Made by a program: the position numbers and the translations under genes. The notes beneath the pieces were generated by a model. The model had not been told where the DNA came from. It saw nothing but the letters and a program-made list of their open reading frames with translations, and searched no databases. DNA of 64,000 bases from Polaromonas eurypsychrophila (GTDB lineage Bacteria > Pseudomonadota > Gammaproteobacteria > Burkholderiales > Burkholderiaceae_C), in assembly GCF_014641715.1 (NCBI RefSeq), contig NZ_BMIG01000002.1, positions 124,001 through 188,000 on the forward strand. Direction: 5' to 3'. Below, in pieces: positions 26,583-36,100 of the stretch; within the stretch, counting starts at the first letter, position 1, and each line of letters begins with the position of its first letter.

Positions 26583-27878
26583 CTAGTCATAGACCTCGGC
26601 GTCCGGATCGGTTGCTTCCAGCTCGTAGCTGGCGGCCAGCATGGCCAGGCGGCCAATCACTCCGTACATATAGAAGCGGTTGGGCCCGCTGGCACCTGGC
26701 GGCACACCCGGTTGCGGCAGGCGCCCGCTGTCGGCAAAAGCCAGCGGCACGAAGCTGGAGCCCGGCGCGTTGAGGTTTTCGTCGATGCCGCGGTCGGCAT
26801 GCACGCGGTAAAAGCCGCCCACCACGTAGCGGTCCATCATGTAGACCACCGGTTCGGCCACGGCGTCATTGATGCGTTCGTGGGTCTGCACGCCTTCCTG
26901 GATGATGACCTCGGACAGCGACTGGCCGTCCTTGGTGGTGCTCATCTTGTTTTTTGTCTTGCGGTTGAGCTCGTCCAGGTCTTTCACGTCGCGCACCGTC
27001 ATGATGCCCATGCCGTAGGTGCCGTTATCGGCCTTGACGATGACAAACGGCTTTTCGTTGATGCCGTATTCCTTGTATTTGCGCCGGATCTTCGTCAGCA
27101 ACGCATCAACGTTACTAGTCAGGCAGTCCATGTCGGCGCCTTCGGCCAGGTTGACCTCGCCGCATTTAGCAAACATCGGATTGATCAGCCAGGGGTCCAC
27201 GCCCAGCAGCTTGCCGAAACGCTTGGAGACCTCCTCGTAAGCCTGGAAATGGTGCGACTTGCGCCGCACCGACCAGCCTGCGTGCAGCGGCGGCAGCAAA
27301 TACTGCTCATTGAGGTCTTCCAGCATGCCGGGTGTGCCGGCTGACAGGTCGTTGTTGAGCAAAATCGTGCAGGGGTCGAAGTTTTTCAGGCCCAAGCGCC
27401 GATCCGTGCGCACCAGCGGCTCCAGCGTGATCTGCTCGCCGGTCGGCAGGGTCAGCGTGGTGGGCTCGGTGATGTCCAGGCTCAGCGAGCCGAAGCGCAC
27501 GTTCAGGCCGGCCTGGTGGAAGATGCGCTTGAGCTGCAGCACATTGGACAGATAGAAGGTGTTGCGTGTGTGGTTTTCGGGGATGACCAGCAGGTTGCGC
27601 GCCTCAGGGCAGATCTTTTCAATCGCCGCCATCGCCGCCTGCACCGCCAGCGGCAGCATCTCGGGCGTCAGGTTGTTCCAGCCGCCGGGGTAAAGATTGG
27701 TGTCCACCGGCGCCAGCTTGAAGCCCGCGTTGCGCACATCGACCGAGCTGTAAAACGGCGGCGTGTGCTCCATCCACTCCAGCCGGAACCAGCGTTCGAT
27801 CGCCGGTGTCATGTCGAGGATGCGCTGTTCGAGCTCGTTGGTGGGGCCGTTGAGGGCGGTGATGAGGTGCGGAACCAT
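26583..27878 (-). CDS. gshA: Glutamate-cysteine ligase (proteobacterial GshA type)
   Basis: 431-aa ATP-dependent enzyme making gamma-glutamylcysteine, first step of glutathione synthesis. It belongs to the beta/gammaproteobacterial subgroup rather than the E. coli-type GshA: MVPHLITALNGP opening, FKLAPVDTNLYPGGWNNL, VIPENHTRNTFYLSNV, and VKADNGTYGMGIMTV. The start at 27878 has AGAGGA about 6 nt upstream and gives the standard N terminus; an in-frame ATG at 27977 would add 33 residues without a ribosome site. Confidence 0.93.
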   Translation of the reverse strand: MVPHLITALNGPTNELEQRILDMTPAIERWFRLEWMEHTPPFYSSVDVRNAGFKLAPVDTNLYPGGWNNLTPEMLPLAVQAAMAAIEKICPEARNLLVIPENHTRNTFYLSNVLQLKRIFHQAGLNVRFGSLSLDITEPTTLTLPTGEQITLEPLVRTDRRLGLKNFDPCTILLNNDLSAGTPGMLEDLNEQYLLPPLHAGWSVRRKSHHFQAYEEVSKRFGKLLGVDPWLINPMFAKCGEVNLAEGADMDCLTSNVDALLTKIRRKYKEYGINEKPFVIVKADNGTYGMGIMTVRDVKDLDELNRKTKNKMSTTKDGQSLSEVIIQEGVQTHERINDAVAEPVVYMMDRYVVGGFYRVHADRGIDENLNAPGSSFVPLAFADSGRLPQPGVPPGASGPNRFYMYGVIGRLAMLAASYELEATDPDAEVYD

Positions 27879-27994
27879 GGAATCCTCTGGAGAATAGGCG
27901 AATAACCCGTCAAACCTGGGGCCGAAACGCAAGGCTTCAAGTTCTGCAAAGCCAGGCTTAGTGATCACGCTCGCCATGGCCGGGTTGAAGAAAC

Positions 27995-28618
27995 CTACCG
28001 GTGAGTGAAGCGTCCTTTTCTTTCCATTTCGTCCGGTAGCAATTTGCGCATGACAAATTCAATGGCGGACTCACCCACTGGCGTCCTCGTTTGGTCAAAT
28101 CGATCCAGCTTATACCGGTAGGTTGCATCCAGCAATTCCAGTTTTATGGTCTGGGCCACGCCAGACATGCCGCCCAGGAGATCCATCACGTTGATCGACT
28201 TTGGGGACCAACTGGATGTTTTGTGGACGGTAAATGTCCACTTGTGGTCCGAATTGAAGGTAGAAGGGAAACTACCCTGTTCATAGAGATCTTCGTCGGG
28301 AATCACGACAACCAAATGCCCGCCAGGCTTGAGGACCCTTAACCAGTGATGCATGGCGATACGGGGTTCATGCATGTGCTCAAGACAGTGACTTGAGTGC
28401 ACGAAATCCAGCGAGGCATCTCCAACGGTTTCGAGCAGTTGCGCATCGCCATCCGGCATGTCCCAGTTTCGAACAGTTTTCATCAGCGGAAATTGCTCGG
28501 CATACTGCCCCAAGGGGTCCGGCCCACATCCAATGTCGATGCCGTCGCCCACAAAAAAACGTGAACCGAAACGGTTATCGTGCAATCGACGCATCAACGC
28601 CTTGCTCGCCTCATGCAT
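27995..28618 (-). CDS. SAM-dependent methyltransferase of unknown substrate
   Basis: 207-aa class I methyltransferase. Motif I is IDIGCGPDPLGQYA; HSSHCLEHMHEP and RVLKPGGHLVVVIPDED follow as motifs post-I to III. A Methyltransf_11-like layout. The middle (EQGSFPSTFNSDHKWTFT) resembles methyltransferases found in cell-surface polysaccharide loci, but no such genes are here. It stands alone between gshA and proA and its base composition looks slightly more AT-rich than its neighbours, so acquisition is possible. Confidence 0.75.
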   Translation of the reverse strand: MHEASKALMRRLHDNRFGSRFFVGDGIDIGCGPDPLGQYAEQFPLMKTVRNWDMPDGDAQLLETVGDASLDFVHSSHCLEHMHEPRIAMHHWLRVLKPGGHLVVVIPDEDLYEQGSFPSTFNSDHKWTFTVHKTSSWSPKSINVMDLLGGMSGVAQTIKLELLDATYRYKLDRFDQTRTPVGESAIEFVMRKLLPDEMERKGRFTHR

Positions 28619-28736
28619 AAAAATCCTTTGGCTGTTTAATTTCTGACGCGAAACATGAAGCCGTGCGCTTGCGATTCATGCTGCAGCAAAGGCAGTGGTG
28701 CGGGCATTTCACGCTTAATCGTTCAATCAAAACTCA

Positions 28737-30047
28737 TCAACTCCGTACTTGGCCCTGGCCCAGCACCACATATTTCAGCGAGGTCAGGCCTTCGATGCCG
28801 ACCGGCCCGCGGGCGTGGAATTTATCAGTGCTGATGCCGATTTCGGCGCCCAGGCCAAACTCGAAACCGTCGGCGAAGCGGGTGCTCGCATTCACCATGA
28901 CGCTGGCCGAATCGACCTCACGCAGAAAGCGCTGCGCATGCATGTGGTCACGCGTGAGGATGGCGTCGGTGTGGTGGCTCGAATATTTGTTGATGTGACC
29001 AATCGCTTCGTCCACATCCGCGACGACCTTGATGCTGATGACAGGCGCCAGGTATTCCTCGTACCAGTCCTGTTCGGTGGCGGACCGCACCTTTGCCCCC
29101 GGCAGCTTCGCGAGCATGGCCTGGGCCTCGGGGTCGCAACGCATCTCCACACCTTTGGCGGCATAGATCGCACCGATTTTTGGCAGGAACTCCGCCGCCA
29201 CACCACGCGCGACCAAAAGGCCTTCGCTGGCATTGCAGGGGCTGTACTTCTGGGTCTTGGCGTTGTCGGCCACGCTCACAGCCATGGCGATGTCGCAGGG
29301 GTCGTCCACATAAACGTGGCAGTTTCCGTCCAGGTGCTTGATGACCGGCACTTTCGCATCGCGGCTGATGCGTTCGATCAGCCCCTTGCCGCCACGCGGG
29401 ATGATCACGTCCACATACTGCGGCATGGTGATCAGGAGGCCGACCGCTTCGCGGTCGGTGGTTGGCACCAGTTGCACCGCATCGGCGGGCAAGCCGGCTT
29501 GAGTGAGCGCCTGCTGCACCAGCGCAGTCAGCGCCCTGTTCGATTCAATCGCCTCGGAGCCGCCGCGCAGAATACAGGCGTTGCCACTTTTGATCGCCAG
29601 CGAGGCCGCTTCAATCGTGACGTTGGGCCGGCTTTCATAAATCATGCCGAACACGCCAATGGGCACACGCATCTGGCCGACGCGGATGCCGCTGGGCTGC
29701 TGTTTCATGCCAATGATCTCGCCGATCACGTCGGGCATGGCCGCAAGTTGCTCGCATCCAAGGGCGACAGTTTCCAGGGTTTTCGCTTCGAGCTTGAGCC
29801 GATCCAGCATGGGGCCGGCCAAGCCGGCCGCTGTCGCGCGTTGCAAATCGAGGGTATTGGCGGCCTGCAGAGGCGCGATCTGGCTGCGCAGCAAGGCAGC
29901 CAGCCCCGCAAGTGCTTTGTTTTTGATAGCTGATGGCGCCCGCGCCATAAGAGCTGAGGCCGTTTTTGCTTGAGAACCCAGCGTCTGCATCAGGTCTGGG
30001 AGTTCGCTGCGGGCAGCCAGGGCGTTGGAAGAGTCGGGCGCGTTCAT
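28737..30047 (-). CDS. proA: Gamma-glutamyl phosphate reductase
   Basis: 436-aa NADPH-dependent aldehyde dehydrogenase-fold enzyme of proline biosynthesis. [37 protein letters not shown], and the conserved C-terminal [30 protein letters not shown] are present; the catalytic Cys is in [11 protein letters not shown]. The ATG at 30047 drops 26 upstream residues that overlap the hemerythrin gene frame region. Residues ~26-45 ([18 protein letters not shown]) are encoded by a copy of the dispersed ~50-bp repeat, without changing the expected spacing relative to E. coli ProA. Confidence 0.95.
   Translation of the reverse strand: MNAPDSSNALAARSELPDLMQTLGSQAKTASALMARAPSAIKNKALAGLAALLRSQIAPLQAANTLDLQRATAAGLAGPMLDRLKLEAKTLETVALGCEQLAAMPDVIGEIIGMKQQPSGIRVGQMRVPIGVFGMIYESRPNVTIEAASLAIKSGNACILRGGSEAIESNRALTALVQQALTQAGLPADAVQLVPTTDREAVGLLITMPQYVDVIIPRGGKGLIERISRDAKVPVIKHLDGNCHVYVDDPCDIAMAVSVADNAKTQKYSPCNASEGLLVARGVAAEFLPKIGAIYAAKGVEMRCDPEAQAMLAKLPGAKVRSATEQDWYEEYLAPVISIKVVADVDEAIGHINKYSSHHTDAILTRDHMHAQRFLREVDSASVMVNASTRFADGFEFGLGAEIGISTDKFHARGPVGIEGLTSLKYVVLGQGQVRS
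29920..29970 (+). repeat. TTGATAGCTG-family repeat inside proA (copy R4)
   Basis: TTTTTGATAGCTGATGGCGC then CGCCATAAGAGCTGAGGCCGTTTTTG; nearly the same as copy R5 at 52354-52404, which is not in a gene. Here it is antisense to and within the N-terminal coding part of proA. Confidence 0.75.
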
Positions 30048-30111
30048 CGCGCTATTTTGCCTGTAACGGCGGCCAGACACCTGCCCGCAGCAGACCGCAA
30101 ATGGCAGCCCT

Positions 30112-30693
30112 TCACTGGATGGCACTGACGCCGCGGCGCTGCATCATGTCCTGGCTCATGGTTTGAAGAGCGCCGCCCGTCAAAGCAGCATGCGCCGCAG
30201 GGTAGACCAGATGGTCTTCGTCCTGCATATGCCGTGTGTACAAGGCGGCAAAGCCGTTCAGCGCCAGGGTCTGGCCGGGCGCCAGCGGCGCCCACTCAGG
30301 GGCTGGACTTTCTGCGATACCCAGCAGCACCCTGCGCGCCAGCGGCCAGGCGACTTCCATATCCCGATGGTCCTGCAACAAGCGCTGCACCAAAGCGGCC
30401 AGCGCCACGTCTGTGCCCGCCAGCAAAGGCGGGAACACATGCAGCTCTTCGTCCTGATGGTGCAGCGGGGCGGCGAGATCAAAGTAGCGCATCACGTCGC
30501 GGGCGGCCTGCCGCGCAGCCTCGTCCTGGCCCTGCTCAAGCAAATGCTGCTGCAGCCGAGCCAGCAACACCAGCGTGCGCGCCACACGCTCGTGACAGGC
30601 CGCCAGCATCTCAAAAGGCGCCTCAAAACCGGCGCCCGGTACGGGCATGCCAGGCAAGGACGCAGGCGGGCTTACCCGGCGCAACACGCCCAT
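30112..30693 (-). CDS. Hemerythrin-domain protein
   Basis: 193-aa four-helix hemerythrin-like protein. Candidate di-iron ligands: His in [21 protein letters not shown] (HxxxE), DHRDMEVAW, and [14 protein letters not shown] (HxxxD). Such proteins bind O2 or NO or act in iron-sulfur repair; here it ends the nitrate/NO cluster. The ATG at 30693 follows the TGA of the upstream gene by one base, indicating coupling; an 18-residue longer frame overlaps that gene. Confidence 0.85.
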   Translation of the reverse strand: MGVLRRVSPPASLPGMPVPGAGFEAPFEMLAACHERVARTLVLLARLQQHLLEQGQDEAARQAARDVMRYFDLAAPLHHQDEELHVFPPLLAGTDVALAALVQRLLQDHRDMEVAWPLARRVLLGIAESPAPEWAPLAPGQTLALNGFAALYTRHMQDEDHLVYPAAHAALTGGALQTMSQDMMQRRGVSAIQ

Positions 30694-30694
30694 G

Positions 30695-31099
30695 TCAGCC
30701 CATCTGCACCGGTTGCCCCTGCGGGTCAAACGGAATAAAAGCGCCAATCCTCCCCTGCTTGATGGACTCGACCATGCGTTGCAGCGGCTCTTCGGCGTCC
30801 TCGGTGGTCGGCGCCCGGTTCACAGTGCCCGACATGGCCGCGGCAAACACCAGACCCCAGGCGTGGCCGAACTGGCTGGACTCTTGCGCCAGCGCTGCAA
30901 AAGACGTCAATTCGTCCGGGCGTTTGTCCACACACATCAGCGGCACCAGCGCACCGCCCTGGCCAGCTTGGAAACGCTCGCGCTGAAGCGGTGTGCTGTC
31001 CTCGGGCAACTCGACGCCGGTGAACACAAACAGCAGGCGTTGCGCCTCGGGCTGGGCTCGGGCCGCTTGCAGAAGATCGTCAAAACTCAGAATGTCCAT
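30695..31099 (-). CDS. Conserved small protein linked to class II ribonucleotide reductase
   Basis: 134-aa cytosolic protein, MDILSFDDLLQAARAQPEAQRLLFVF... ending FIPFDPQGQPVQMG. From memory, similar betaproteobacterial proteins are often labelled ribonucleotide reductase subunit alpha, but this one has none of the reductase motifs, so that label probably reflects only its neighbourhood. No known fold recognised. It lies 12 bp downstream of the nitroreductase and 2 kb from the reductase, all in one run. Confidence 0.75.
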   Translation of the reverse strand: MDILSFDDLLQAARAQPEAQRLLFVFTGVELPEDSTPLQRERFQAGQGGALVPLMCVDKRPDELTSFAALAQESSQFGHAWGLVFAAAMSGTVNRAPTTEDAEEPLQRMVESIKQGRIGAFIPFDPQGQPVQMG

Positions 31100-31111
31100 G
31101 AAGCTATCCAG

Positions 31112-31792
31112 TCACAGGGAATAAAAAGAATGCAGCGCCTCGACCGGCGCAACGGTTTGAACAGCAGGCAGCCGGGTCATAAACTCGGGCGGGGCCGGGC
31201 GCGGTCGTGCCAGCTTGCGCGACTGAGCCGTACCCACGCTGACAAAACATAGCGGCTGTTCGCCCTCTGCCAGGCAAAACAACTTGCGAAGCCCGTCAAA
31301 CTTCAGGGCCTGACCACTGGTCAGTGCCGAACCAAACCCGAGCGCCGTGGCCATGAGCAACATGTTCTGCACCGCGCAGCCGGCAGAGACGATGCGTTCG
31401 GACAGGTCAATCGCGGCATCGCCGCGCCGACCATCCACGACGACCAGCAACAGCAGGGGAGACCGATAGGCTTTTTCGCGCGCCTGACCGATCTGTACGG
31501 GCGTTGCCAGCGCGTCGCGTGCGATCAGCGCCGCGCCAAACACATCGGCCAGTCGAAAGCGTGCGTCCTGCGGCACCAGCACGAAACGCCACGGCAGCAG
31601 CTGCCCATGGTCGGGCGCGGTGGCTGCGGCATTCAAAATCATGGCCAGCTGCTCTGGAGCCGGCCCGGGTGCAATCAAGCGTTTCGGCAAAATGGTCTGC
31701 CGCGACTGCATGGTGGCGGCCACCATCGCCGCCAGCTCGTTCTCCGGCTCAACGATTTCGGGACGGCGGACAGGAACAGCAACGAGGCCCAT
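31112..31792 (-). CDS. Nitroreductase-family flavoprotein
   Basis: 226-aa FMN-dependent oxidoreductase fold: SRQTILPKRL near the start (FMN phosphate-binding Arg region), AAATAPDHGQLLPWRFVLV, and ALGFGSALTSGQALK. Family members reduce nitro groups, quinones or flavins; an NO-stress or nitro-compound role fits the cluster but is inference. The ATG at 31792 is preferred; a TTG at 31807 overlapping the nnrS stop would add 5 residues. Confidence 0.85.
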   Translation of the reverse strand: MGLVAVPVRRPEIVEPENELAAMVAATMQSRQTILPKRLIAPGPAPEQLAMILNAAATAPDHGQLLPWRFVLVPQDARFRLADVFGAALIARDALATPVQIGQAREKAYRSPLLLLVVVDGRRGDAAIDLSERIVSAGCAVQNMLLMATALGFGSALTSGQALKFDGLRKLFCLAEGEQPLCFVSVGTAQSRKLARPRPAPPEFMTRLPAVQTVAPVEALHSFYSL

Positions 31793-31803
31793 GCTTATCC
31801 GAT

Positions 31804-33126
31804 TCAACCGGGACGGGCGTCTGCGCGCAGCCTGCCATACCAGCTACCCAGCCGCACACCCCACACGCCCATGACACTGGTCCATGTCAAGACTGCGCCC
31901 AGCAAAACCCAGGCCGCAAAGGGGCTCTGCGCGGCGGCGCCAATACGCAGCAAGGTCGCCAACTGCAGCAAGCAGAACAGCGCCCAGGTCAGGTTGTCAG
32001 CCACCAGTGCACGCCCGCTGTGACCACAGGACACACGCGTGACCATGGCCAGCATCAGGGACGCCAGACAACCCATGGTCAGCGCATGCAGCGATCCCAA
32101 AGCCAGCACGGGCGTGCCCTGCCACAAACTCAGCCACTGCGAAACGCCGGCCAGCAGCAGCGACAGCCCAAGCCAGACAAACCCGATATGCAGCATGGCC
32201 AGCAGGCGGTTTTTCAGGCTTTGCACCAACCCCCAGACAACAGCCAGCCAAAGCAGCACGCCGCCCGAGACCAGTTCAAGTGCGCCGCGCGCAAACATCC
32301 ACCCGGCTTCAGCAAAGCCCCGAAGCCAGGCGGCATGCTCCACCCACGCAGCGGCCACCTCGAAGGCTGCGACGCCCAGCATCAGCCACAACGCCCAGGA
32401 TGGTCGCCACGCATTGACCAAGGGCATGGCGCTGGAGGTAAAAAACGGAATCATCCGGTGCGCCACCACCACGTACACCACCACAATAAATCCCCACAAA
32501 CCGGTCAGCACGCAGGCACGCGCCAGAGCTGGCTCACCCAGCAGCAGGCTGAGCGCCAGCCCGCCCAGGCTAAGACATCCCACCACGCAAGCCACGCCCG
32601 CTGTGCGCGCGTGCAACTGGTCTTCGGCTTCGCTGCGCCGGATGAGCCCCCAGAACAGGGCAGTCACCCACGCCAGCCCCACGCACGAAAGTACCAGCGC
32701 GACCAACGCCATCAAGCCGTGCAGATGCGCGCCAATCAGCCACAACATCCAGCCGCTTGCCTGCAGCAGCAAAGGCACAAGCAATTGCCGGGTCTGCGGT
32801 GGCGTGACACCCAGCCACTTCGGGCCGGCCGTGAACAAAAAGCCTGAGAAGAACAAGGGGATAAAACCGAAGGTCATCACCGCGCCGTGGACCAGTGAGG
32901 GCGACAAGGCGTAAGGCAGACTCAGGACAGAACTGACGCGGTCCAGCTGAACCAGCGCCCACCAGAGCGCCGCAACCACCAGCACCAGCATGGCCAGAAA
33001 GAAGCCCAGTCGATGCGGCGCCAGCATCAGATGGCCGACGCGCCAGCGATGGTCCACCATCGCCCGCTCGCTGGCCGAAGGCTTGCCAGGCTTCAGCCGC
33101 AACGCGATGACTGGCGGTTCGCTCAT
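31804..33126 (-). CDS. nnrS: NnrS-family membrane protein
   Basis: 440-aa polytopic membrane protein (about 12 TM helices) of the NnrS family, haem/copper proteins that relieve nitric oxide or nitrosative stress during denitrification. Family features include HRLGFFLAMLVL near the N terminus, VHGAVMTFGFIPLFFSGFLFT, HRMIPFFTSSAMP and LHALTMGCLASLMLAMVTRVSCGHSGR. The start at 33126 overlaps the reductase stop as ATGA. Confidence 0.92.
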   Translation of the reverse strand: MSEPPVIALRLKPGKPSASERAMVDHRWRVGHLMLAPHRLGFFLAMLVLVVAALWWALVQLDRVSSVLSLPYALSPSLVHGAVMTFGFIPLFFSGFLFTAGPKWLGVTPPQTRQLLVPLLLQASGWMLWLIGAHLHGLMALVALVLSCVGLAWVTALFWGLIRRSEAEDQLHARTAGVACVVGCLSLGGLALSLLLGEPALARACVLTGLWGFIVVVYVVVAHRMIPFFTSSAMPLVNAWRPSWALWLMLGVAAFEVAAAWVEHAAWLRGFAEAGWMFARGALELVSGGVLLWLAVVWGLVQSLKNRLLAMLHIGFVWLGLSLLLAGVSQWLSLWQGTPVLALGSLHALTMGCLASLMLAMVTRVSCGHSGRALVADNLTWALFCLLQLATLLRIGAAAQSPFAAWVLLGAVLTWTSVMGVWGVRLGSWYGRLRADARPG

Positions 33127-36100
33127 CCGCATACCCCCAGATGACCACATTGCGTGCAATAGTCACAGCCGTCCTTTCGAATAACGGCATGCGCACCGCA
33201 CTCACTGCATTTCTTGCCCGCCATCACGGGGGGCGCAAGCGAGGCATCAACCTCGGGCTCTGCAACAGGTGCTGCCCCAGACGCTGATCGATCAGCACGC
33301 AATGCAATGATGTTCTGCACCGCATAGGCAATGGCAGCCACCTCGGAGTCGTGCCACAGGGGTACGCGCGTGCCGTCGGTCTTCTCGTAAGTTCCCAATC
33401 GCACCGGTCCTCGGTCCCAGGCCACCTTGCGCATGTCGCTGAGCGCCCGCTCCAGAAATCCGCCGCGTGCAGCCAGCGACAACATGCGCATGCTGGAAGT
33501 GATCCACTGTTGTGATTCGCCGCTTTGGCCCACCGGCATGAAAAACTCGATGGCGCGCTCAACAGTGCCCGCACCGCTGGCCGCTGGCACTGGCAAAAAC
33601 GACACTACGATGTACAGCGTCTTGTGGCCCTCCTGCGTCCAGTAGTCGACCTTTTCGGCCACCGCCGATAGCGCACCCTTGGGTCGGCTTTCGATCACGG
33701 TGCGCATGGGGTCCATGGCGGTCGCCGCAGCAGAGGGCGCTGCTGCAGGGTCAGAATGAACCTCCAGCACCGAACCCAAAATAGCATTTGGCCGGTAGGT
33801 CGCCAGACCCTTGAGGCCCGCTCGCCAGGCCAACTGGTAGAGCCCCTTGAAGTCTTCGTAGGCGTAGTCGGCCGGCACGTTGACGGTCTTGGAGATGGCG
33901 GTGTCCACAAAGGGTTGAACCGCTTGCATCATGGCGATGTGACTTGCCGCCGACATCTCAAGCGCGGAGACAAAGTAGCTGGGCAGCTGGTTCACGTCAC
34001 CCCCCAACTCCCGGTACAGGCGCCAGGCGTGGTCTTCCACGGCGTACTCGGTGGTGCTGCCATCGGACTCGCGCTTCTTGCGCCGGTACATCCAGGAGAA
34101 CGGGGGCTCAATGCCGTTGGAAGCGTTGTCGGCAAAAGCCAGGCTGACCGTACCGGTAGGCGCAATAGACAGCAAATGGCTGTTGCGGATGCCATTGGCA
34201 CGGATGGCCTTTTGCAACGCGGCCGGTAGCCGGCTGGCAAAGGTACCGCTGGCCAGGTAGCCGTCGGCGTCGAACTTGGGGAAAGCGCCTTTTTCTTTGG
34301 CCAGTGCCACCGACGCGGCATAGGCTGCGTCGCGCATGTGCACAGCAATACGCGCAGCCATCGCGCAGCCTTCTGGCGTGTCGTACCGCAGGCGCAACAT
34401 GGCCAGCGTATTGCCCAAGCCGGTAAAACCCACCCCAATTCGGCGCTTGGCGGCGGCCTCGGCCTGCTGCTGCGGCAACGGCCAGAAGGTCACGTCCAGC
34501 ACATTGTCAAGCGCCCGTACCTGGGTGCTCACCGACTTTTCGAAGGCCTGAAAATCAAAGTCAGGGGCGTCGTCAAATCCAAAAGGATGGCGCACAAATC
34601 GCGTGAGGATGATGGGTCCGAGATCGCAGCAGCCGTAAGGCGGCAACGGTTGCTCGCCGCAGTTGTGGACATACAGGCCGTTGGCATCAAAGGCGTGAAC
34701 GTCTGCCACGGTGACATCAAAAACATCTTCGCTGCCGTCCTCGGACAGCGATGCAACCGTGGCCGTGAAGCGCTCACGGTTGAGGCTGCGGTTGTAACTG
34801 CCCAGCGCACGGTCCAGCCGTTCAGCCTTGTCGGTATCGGCAAAACCAATGCGCTCTGCGTAAATTCGCAGGTTGTCCGCACTGACGACCAATTCGTGCT
34901 GCGAGGCGGTCTGGCACACCTTCAATCCACCGCGCCCGTCGGGCAGCGGTCGTACCTGTGCCAGACGCCGGTTTGGGTAGATGGTTGAGGCAATGCCCAC
35001 ACGCAGCAACATGCGCTGCGTCGTCTGAAGCAAGCTCAAATCACTTTGCGACAACCTCAGGCTGACACCTTTTTCCTGCGAGCCCTGCACGGAACCATCA
35101 GCGTCAAACAACCCGCGCAAAAGCCCTTCGGCGAAAGCGGACGAAGTTTTCTCCATGGCTGGGGTAATGGTCTTGTGCCCCGGGCGCATGCCCATTTTCT
35201 GGGCAAGGTGCCGTACCGCACCGGAAACCATGCGCGCCTCGCCTCTTACCGATAGGGGTCGCTGAAAGCCTCCGAAATCGGCGCGGTGAGACAAGGTGGC
35301 GGCCGCAGCCTCGGCAGCCTGCACGATGCCGGCAGCGCCTGTTTGCGCGTAAGCAAGAGCGCCATTTGCTGCCAACTTGAGCTCCGGTGCCCACACTGAA
35401 ATTACCGCCTTGTCGTTCTTGAGCGTGCCATCGCCGATCAGCAGCCCCAGCAAGTAACCCTCAGCCTGCGTGCCGGTGCCCTCCCAGCCACCCAGTGCGC
35501 GATGATCGTGCAGCAGGATTTCGTCCCCCGCCTTTAGCTGTGAAGCCTCGGTCCACTCGGCCTCCAGCGTGTAGCGGGTTCTGCGCGCCACACGACGTAC
35601 ACGGTGGTCGGCGGTGAGGCGCAAGACCTGTCCTTCACGCGTGCGCAAGACAAACACCGGTTTATGGCCTGTCTTGAAAAAACCGTCACTCTTCACGGCG
35701 AAGGCCTTGCCATCGACCACCGCGTTAAACGGCTGGCCTATCAGGTCCGACACCTGTGCCGGCCCATCTGTCGTCATCACCCAGGTATCGCCAGCAACGC
35801 AAGGATTGGTCGCAGCAATCGACTCACAGTAGCGCAGGTTGTTGTCCTGGTTGATGTGGTCCAGAAACAGGATGCCGGGCTCGGCAAAATCGTAGGCAGA
35901 ACGCATCACGGTGTCCCACAACTCGCGCGCCGCCACGGTTTGGAAAACCCATAGGCCATCCGCGCGCTGAAAGGCGCCCTGCGCCATCAGCGGCACACCG
36001 GGCTTGGCGATGTGCACCAGTTCCCACGGCTGATCTTCGGCAAGGGCATGCATAAAGGCATCTGGCATCCCCACCGAGACGTTGAAGTTGCTCCAGCGGC

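Noticed and set aside
30695..31099. Ribonucleotide reductase subunit alpha as the product name
   Set aside because: The protein is 134 aa and has none of the reductase motifs; the label would be neighbourhood transfer.
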